From: Candidatus Avelusimicrobium cornigerorum | GTDB lineage: Bacteria; Elusimicrobiota; Elusimicrobia; Elusimicrobiales; Elusimicrobiaceae | Direction of reading: 5' to 3' | NCBI GenBank assembly: GCA_002309715.1 | Contig: DBXW01000005.1 | Location: forward strand, 421,493 to 449,074 | Length of the DNA stretch: 27,582 nt | Part shown: positions 23,040 through 27,582 of the stretch, piece by piece | Position numbering within the stretch: the stretch's first letter is position 1 | Layout of the letters: each line of letters opens with the position of its first letter | Program-made: the position numbers and the translations under genes | Notes under the pieces: generated by a model | What the model was told of the DNA's origin: nothing | Databases searched by the model: none | Seen by the model: the letters and a program-made list of their open reading frames with translations, nothing else

Positions 23040-23729
23040 ATGAACAAAGGCTTTACGTTAATTGAGCTATTGATCGTAGTGCTAATTGTCGGCATATTAG
23101 CGGCCGTTGCTTTGCCGCAGTATGACGCTGCCATTGAAAAATCGCGCTTGTCGGAAGGGCTGCTAGTGGCCAAGGCCATTACGGATGCGACGGAGCGCTA
23201 TTTTCAGGCAAACCCGAATGAGACCAGTGTAACGCACAAATCGCAAATTGCCGATGTGAACTTGAAAGGCGGTACGTGGACTACGGATGCCGATGGTGAT
23301 ATTTTCAAGACCAAAAATTTCCAATACATATTAGGCGGTAATGACGGCCTGGTGGAAGTAGCCCGGATGTCCGATGGAGAAGACCCACTTTATGTGTTTT
23401 GGATGAAGCCGGGTGCCAGCGGGGCTATTTGCTGTTCCCCTGCAGATGATGACGCGGCAGCGTCTTGCAAATTGGCTACGGGTAAAACTAATTTTGAAAA
23501 TTGCGTAGATTTAGAAAATACGGGGAGTTCTTCCAACGGAGGTTCTTCCGGCGGTAATTCCGGTGGAGGTTCTGGCGGATCTTCCGGTGGTGGTTCTGGC
23601 GGTTCGGGTGGATCTTCCGGCGGTAGTTCCGGCGGATCTTCCGGTGGAGGAACATCCGGAGTTACATTTTGTAGATTCTGTACATCTACTATACAAGCGT
23701 ATGCAGCCTACCACGCTTCTAAATATTAA
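23040..23729 (+). CDS. Type IV pilin-like protein with Gly/Ser-rich tail and terminal CxxC
   Basis: The 229-residue protein has leader MNKG, cleavage site G4|F5, glutamate at mature position 5, and the pilin hydrophobic helix to ALPQYDAAIEKSR. The middle domain (about 35-160) resembles other pseudopilin heads, with cysteines 131, 132, 143 and 155. It then has a low-complexity Gly/Ser stretch (162-204) and a final segment, VTFCRFCTSTIQAYAAYHASKY, with a CxxC at 211-214. It has its own strong promoter and an SD. It is the last plus-strand gene before the minus-strand murG cluster; its 3' end overlaps the murG 3' end by 11 bp. The Gly/Ser stretch could be a flexible stalk linking the pilin head to the cysteine-containing tip; this is inference. 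Confidence 0.88.
   Translation: MNKGFTLIELLIVVLIVGILAAVALPQYDAAIEKSRLSEGLLVAKAITDATERYFQANPNETSVTHKSQIADVNLKGGTWTTDADGDIFKTKNFQYILGGNDGLVEVARMSDGEDPLYVFWMKPGASGAICCSPADDDAAASCKLATGKTNFENCVDLENTGSSSNGGSSGGNSGGGSGGSSGGGSGGSGGSSGGSSGGSSGGGTSGVTFCRFCTSTIQAYAAYHASKY
23523..23651 (+). repeat. In-frame Gly/Ser low-complexity repeat tract
   Basis: About 43 codons of the pilin (residues 162-204) are built of GGS-, SSGG- and GGG-type units. The DNA is a degenerate tandem array of GGNGG/TCTTCC-type words. The codons vary (GGC, GGT, GGA; TCC, TCT), so it is not a simple microsatellite, but repeat-length change by slippage or recombination is possible. Confidence 0.8.
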
Positions 23730-24792
23730 TTAGCAGTTTAGCAATTTGTTTAGCCGCCGTTAGCGGACTTGGGAGATTAAGATGCTCATAACCCAACCGC
23801 ATGGCGGCTAACTTTTGGCCTTTTGAGAGTTCGTCAAAAGCGTTTCCCAGCGTATCGGTTAGTTGGTCGTTATCTTCTACCAATGCCGCACAAGCGGCAT
23901 CTGCCAAGATTTTGGCGTTGTAGAATTGGTGGTTGCCCGCCGCGTGCGGAAACGGCACCAGTACCGCGGGAAGTTTGCAATAAATCAGTTCGGCCAGCGT
24001 GCTGGCTCCGCTGCGGCAAATGGCCGCATCTACCGATTTCATCAGCGCATAAATTTCGTGGCTATAAGGAAATACCGCTACCCGCGGGTTGCCCGCGTGC
24101 ATTTCTCGCACGGTGGTGTACCAACGCTCTCCGGTAATATGAATAAATTGCCACCGGGTATTTGTTTTTGCCAAGTGCGCTACGGCGGTGTTTAAGTTTT
24201 TAGCCCCTTGGCTCCCCCCCACCACAAGTACGGTTTGAACAGTCGGATCCAAGCCTAGGTCGCGAAACAATTTTTTGCGATCGGCGGGTTCCTCAAATTC
24301 TTGCCGGATGGGGGTGCCGGTCAGCACCGTACCTTTGCGCGGCGAAATAAGCGGCAAGCCCAGCATAAACAAATCGGCAAATTTTCCGCAAATGCGGTTA
24401 GCCAAGCCTAAACAGGCGTTAGAATCGTGCACGGCCGTTTTAATACCCATTAAGTGTGCGGTAAAAATAAGCGGGAAGGAAATATAGCCCCCCATGCCTA
24501 ATGCCACGTCTGGGTGAAATTCGCGCACGATGCGGCGTGTTTGAGAGAGCGATTTGAAAAATTTGGTGGCAAAGCGTAAATGACGCAAGGGGTTAATAGA
24601 ACGGGGCAGCCCGGTAAAATCAATTTCACGGTATTGCAGATGGTGGGCTTCCAAAATTTGGGCGGCCGGATCGTTTTTGCGTACAATAAAAAGCACGCTA
24701 CAACCTTGCTCGCTTAGAGTTTCTCCGATGGCTAGTCCGGGATAAAAGTGGCCCCCGGTTCCGCCGGAAGCAATCAAAAAGCGTTTGTTCAT
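23719..24792 (-). CDS. murG: UDP-GlcNAc:undecaprenyl-PP-MurNAc-pentapeptide transferase MurG
   Basis: This enzyme converts lipid I to lipid II on the inner face of the membrane in peptidoglycan synthesis. The 357-residue protein has GTGGHFYPGLAIGE (about 11-24), ALGMGGYISFP (about 95-105), HDSNACLGLANR (about 118-129; the usual HEQN is HDSN here), VVGGSQGAKNLN (about 190-201), and CRSGASTLAELIYCKLPAVLVPFPHAAGNHQ (about 259-289), all typical. Length matches the family. It is the last visible gene of murF-mraY-ftsW-murG on the minus strand, 3 nt after ftsW. Its 3' end overlaps the convergent pilin by 11 bp; murC is not next in line here. Confidence 0.96.
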   Translation of the reverse strand: MNKRFLIASGGTGGHFYPGLAIGETLSEQGCSVLFIVRKNDPAAQILEAHHLQYREIDFTGLPRSINPLRHLRFATKFFKSLSQTRRIVREFHPDVALGMGGYISFPLIFTAHLMGIKTAVHDSNACLGLANRICGKFADLFMLGLPLISPRKGTVLTGTPIRQEFEEPADRKKLFRDLGLDPTVQTVLVVGGSQGAKNLNTAVAHLAKTNTRWQFIHITGERWYTTVREMHAGNPRVAVFPYSHEIYALMKSVDAAICRSGASTLAELIYCKLPAVLVPFPHAAGNHQFYNAKILADAACAALVEDNDQLTDTLGNAFDELSKGQKLAAMRLGYEHLNLPSPLTAAKQIAKLLINI

Positions 24793-24795
24793 AAA

Positions 24796-26010
24796 TTATT
24801 TATTCCTATTTCTATAAGTTGTAATATCTTCGCGCGTATTATTTTTAGCATTGTCTACTGCGGCTAAATTGAGAATTATGCCCATCATCACAAGCGTCAT
24901 TACGACGGAAGATCCGCCATACGAAAAGAAAGGAAGCGCAATCCCTTTAGTGGGCATAAGCCCTATCGCCATGGCCATATTAAAAAACGCTTGCAGACAA
25001 ATCGTAATACTAAGCCCAAAAATAACTAAACTGCGAAAATGCGATTTAGCAACACAGGCTAAACTAATTCCGCGCACCAATATCCAGCAAAAACCGAGTA
25101 AAATTAGTACGATGCGAAACAGGCCAAACTCTTCGCACATGACGGAGAAAATAAAGTCCGTATGGGCGGCGGGCAGATATTCCAGTTTTAGTTCGCTGTT
25201 GCCTAGCCCCTTACCAAACCAACCCCCCGAGCCGACGGCCAAAAAAGATTGGACTAACTGATACCCTGTTCCCCCCTCACTGGCAAACGGATTTAAAAAG
25301 GAAAAAATGCGTTCGCGGCGGTATCCTACGAAGAACAGTTGGTGCACAACGAGCGGAGAAATGAGTATCCCCGGCACGAGAATATGCCAAATGCGCATCC
25401 CGGCCGCGAGCATCATACATACAAACACAATCCCCATCAAAAACGGCGTACCAAAATCCCGCTCGGCCAAAATGAGCCCCAGTGTTATTCCGGCCACGGC
25501 CATGGGCTTAAGTAGCAAACGCCAATTTTTGGCCAACCGTCCGGCGACACTTTCCAAATAATCTGCTACATAGATTACTAGGGTTACTTTGGCAATTTCC
25601 GAAGGTTGTAATTTGAAAAAACCAAAGTCAATCCACCGGTGTACATTGGCCTGGGTGCGTGTAAACAGAACCGCTATCAAAAATACCCAGGTAATATACA
25701 TTAAATAAATGGGTTTGCAAAGTTTGAATTGTTGCAGTTTTCTGTAGAATTGCGACAATATTCCCGCGAACATAAGCCCCATCGTGTCAAACAGAAGTTG
25801 GCGTTTGAAAAACGAAGAAGAATCAAACGCACTGGAAGAATAGGTAAATACAAGCCCCGTCATGACAAACGCCAGCGTAATAATGACAAGGCGCTTATCA
25901 AGCCGCAACGGGCGCCACGCCGGCCCTTCGTTTTGACGATGGGTAGCCGTGGCGGATTTGCGCAATAGTGTAGTGCGTTTACGCGCCGGAGCGCGAAATA
26001 GTGTAACCAT
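24796..26010 (-). CDS. ftsW: SEDS-family peptidoglycan glycosyltransferase FtsW
   Basis: The 404-residue protein has ten predicted membrane helices. SEDS signatures are present: LQPSEIAKVTLVIYVADYLE, the ...GWFGKGLGNSELKLEYLPAAHTDFIFSVMCEEFG segment in the extracellular loop, and the final ALPFFSYGGSSVVMTLVMMG. It polymerises lipid II with a class B PBP at the septum. Position between mraY and murG favours FtsW over RodA. It has a longer, basic N-terminal cytoplasmic tail (about 45 residues with several Arg/Lys) before the first TM. It starts 3 nt after mraY and ends 3 nt before murG, so it is part of one operon. No murD lies next to it. Confidence 0.93.
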   Translation of the reverse strand: MVTLFRAPARKRTTLLRKSATATHRQNEGPAWRPLRLDKRLVIITLAFVMTGLVFTYSSSAFDSSSFFKRQLLFDTMGLMFAGILSQFYRKLQQFKLCKPIYLMYITWVFLIAVLFTRTQANVHRWIDFGFFKLQPSEIAKVTLVIYVADYLESVAGRLAKNWRLLLKPMAVAGITLGLILAERDFGTPFLMGIVFVCMMLAAGMRIWHILVPGILISPLVVHQLFFVGYRRERIFSFLNPFASEGGTGYQLVQSFLAVGSGGWFGKGLGNSELKLEYLPAAHTDFIFSVMCEEFGLFRIVLILLGFCWILVRGISLACVAKSHFRSLVIFGLSITICLQAFFNMAMAIGLMPTKGIALPFFSYGGSSVVMTLVMMGIILNLAAVDNAKNNTREDITTYRNRNK

Positions 26011-26013
26011 AAA

Positions 26014-27099
26014 TTATCTAATTTTTAATGACGCTAACGCCAGTAACATCAGCATAGCCCCTACAATCCAAAACCGTACAATCACTTTCGGCTCGGCAAT
26101 GCCCATCAGTTCAAAATGGTGGTGAATCGGTGCCATTTTAAATAATCGCTTGCCGTGAGTAAGTTTGAAATATCCCATTTGTAACATGACGGATAATGTT
26201 TCCAATACGAAAATACCACCGGCAATTGGTAGCAGGAGTTCTTGTTTTACGCATAGAGCGGCTGTTCCGATTACTCCGCCTAAAAATAGAGAACTTGTGT
26301 CTCCCATAAATACTTGAGCCGGATAGGCGTTAAACCATAAAAACCCTAAACACGCGCCGATAAGTGCCCCCATAAAGACGGTAATTTCCCCCGCCCCGGG
26401 CACGTAAATAATTTTTAAGTAATCGGCAAATTGTATATTGCCGGCTAAATAGGCAAATATCCCGTACGTAGCCGCCGTAAAGACCATACATCCGCTGGCC
26501 AGACCGTCCAAGCCGTCGGTTAAGTTGGTGGCGTTGGAAGATCCCACAATGACCAGCATACCAAAAGCAAAATAAAATACGGACAAATCAATAAACATTT
26601 TGCTCATATAGGGGATAATCAGCGACGTGGCATATTGGCCGTTAGGCGGATTGACACCTAAATAACCTACCACTACAAAAGCGGTAAACAATTGAATGGC
26701 TAGTTTGATAGATGACTTCATCCCTTCCGGGTTCTTTTTGACGAGTTTTGTGTAATCGTCTAACACGCCGGCAAATCCTAACACTACGGTCGTGAATATC
26801 ATCAGCCAAATATAAGCACTGTCTAACCGCGCCCATAAGAACACGCTGGCGATAAGACTGGCGAAAATTAAAATGCCGCCCATAGTCGGTGTGCCGCTTT
26901 TGGACAAGTGCGAGGCGGGGCCGTAGTCGCGTTCAATTTGTTGTATTTTGTACGAACGTAATTTGGCTACCACCCGCGGGCCGATTAGTAGTGTCAAAAA
27001 GAATGCTGTAAAAATGGCCGCACCCGTACGAAATGTAATATAGTTGAAAATATTAAGAAAACTAATATCGTCTTTAAACAGGGATAAGTAGTAAAACAT
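26014..27099 (-). CDS. mraY: Phospho-MurNAc-pentapeptide translocase MraY
   Basis: Transfers phospho-MurNAc-pentapeptide from UDP to undecaprenyl phosphate, making lipid I. The 361-residue protein has about ten TM helices and the family motifs: GVLDDYTKLVKKNPEG (about 117-132), NATNLTDGLDGLASG (about 190-204), WFNAYPAQVFMGDTSS (about 255-270) and APIHHHFELMG (about 322-332), which carry the catalytic aspartates and histidines. Length is standard. It lies 2 nt after murF and 3 nt before ftsW, so translation is tightly coupled within the operon. Confidence 0.97.
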   Translation of the reverse strand: MFYYLSLFKDDISFLNIFNYITFRTGAAIFTAFFLTLLIGPRVVAKLRSYKIQQIERDYGPASHLSKSGTPTMGGILIFASLIASVFLWARLDSAYIWLMIFTTVVLGFAGVLDDYTKLVKKNPEGMKSSIKLAIQLFTAFVVVGYLGVNPPNGQYATSLIIPYMSKMFIDLSVFYFAFGMLVIVGSSNATNLTDGLDGLASGCMVFTAATYGIFAYLAGNIQFADYLKIIYVPGAGEITVFMGALIGACLGFLWFNAYPAQVFMGDTSSLFLGGVIGTAALCVKQELLLPIAGGIFVLETLSVMLQMGYFKLTHGKRLFKMAPIHHHFELMGIAEPKVIVRFWIVGAMLMLLALASLKIR

Positions 27100-27101
27100 G
27101 A

Positions 27102-27582
27102 TTAAATCTCCTTAAATATATTTTCAAAATGCATGGAGTGAGATGCTTTTATCAAGCACGTTCCGCCGGAAGCAAGTGCTTTTTTTAAGCCCGGTAACCA
27201 CGCTGCCGGCGCTTGTGCGTAATGGGCTTTTATACCGGGAGCGGCTTTTAACACTTCGTAGGCGTTATGCATTTCCGGCCCGGCTAAAAAGATTTCATCA
27301 ATCTTATTATCTAAAACTTGTTGGGCTACCGTGCGGTGATAGAAGGAAGAATCTTTGCCAAGTTCCTTCATATCTCCCAAAACAGCAATACGCGGTGCGT
27401 CGGGCTCGCGGCCTAAAATTTCCAATGCGTTTTTCATGCTGGCCGGGTTGGCGTTATAGCAATCTAAAATAAAGCGTACGCCGTTTTTAACAAACCGCTC
27501 TAAACGCATAGGCATTGGAATAAAGTTAAGAAGCCCTTGACGGATATTGTTCATATACAACCCCAAGCAAATGGCGGCAGGC
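27102..27582 (-). CDS. murF: UDP-MurNAc-tripeptide--D-Ala-D-Ala ligase MurF, C-terminal part
   Basis: The minus-strand frame is open to the window edge, so only the C-terminal ~159 residues are seen. They contain the middle-domain end (PAAICLGLYMNNIRQGLLNF), RLERF, the RFILDCYNANPASMKNALEIL block that is diagnostic of MurF, and a Rossmann-like C-terminal domain (RIAVLGDMKELGKDSSFYH). MurF adds D-Ala-D-Ala to UDP-MurNAc-tripeptide in the cytoplasm. It is the first of murF-mraY-ftsW-murG visible here. The gene continues upstream beyond the window; the ATG/TTG codons within the visible part are internal, not starts. Confidence 0.95.
   Translation of the reverse strand, partial: PAAICLGLYMNNIRQGLLNFIPMPMRLERFVKNGVRFILDCYNANPASMKNALEILGREPDAPRIAVLGDMKELGKDSSFYHRTVAQQVLDNKIDEIFLAGPEMHNAYEVLKAAPGIKAHYAQAPAAWLPGLKKALASGGTCLIKASHSMHFENIFKEI

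Noticed and set aside
23523..23651. Repeat tract as CRISPR or satellite DNA
   Set aside because: It is in frame inside the pilin gene, lacks regular repeat and spacer units, and encodes a plausible Gly/Ser stalk.

Overview
The window looks like a chromosomal segment from a diderm bacterium of the Elusimicrobiota, probably a gut or Elusimicrobium-like lineage. This is inferred, not proven. The main hint is three unlinked genes for type IV pilin-like proteins that share the N-terminal block GFTLIELLVVxLIIGILAAV followed by ALPQY and have unrelated C-terminal parts; the Elusimicrobium minutum genome is known for many such genes. A TolC/MacAB efflux operon, SecDF-YajC and an LpxL-like acyltransferase fit a cell with an outer membrane. 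There are no IS elements, phage genes, CRISPR arrays, tRNAs or rRNAs. Almost all genes are housekeeping or envelope genes.

Layout. Positions 1-1693 (minus strand) hold a TPR-like membrane protein, a dCMP deaminase, a DUF486 DMT-type membrane protein and an unrecognised 70-residue protein. Positions 1699-1980 have no protein gene. They encode, on the minus strand, a promoter and a highly structured RNA leader of about 250 nt whose alternating complementary segments look like a terminator/antiterminator switch in front of the 70-residue gene. This is the most interesting item here. Positions 2061-6604 are a complete tripartite efflux operon (TolC, MacA-like adaptor, MacB-like ATPase and permease) with a terminator. 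Positions 6696-8267 are an ECF sigma factor, its zinc-finger anti-sigma factor and a secreted Lys/Glu-rich coiled-coil protein. Positions 8407-9822 are a pilin-like gene and a secreted four-cysteine protein.

Positions 9898-11649 (minus) are a threonyl-tRNA synthetase without a TGS domain. It is divergent from an LTA-synthase-type sulfatase-fold transferase (11752-13497) and a cysteine-rich pilin. Next come yajC-secD-secF (14221-16927), a possible B12-methionine-synthase-activation-like protein and a DUF374 acyltransferase (17012-18344). A RhlE-like helicase and an ABC-F ATPase lie on the minus strand (18369-21693). Then come an FtsA-like actin fold protein (21796) and a pilin with a Gly/Ser-rich tail (23040). 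Facing them is a minus-strand peptidoglycan/division cluster, murF-mraY-ftsW-murG (27582 down to 23719).

Several genes (433 minus, 1371 minus, 2061 plus) have a perfect TATAAT placed so that transcription should begin at the A of the start codon, with no Shine-Dalgarno sequence. This suggests leaderless mRNAs alongside normal SD-led genes.
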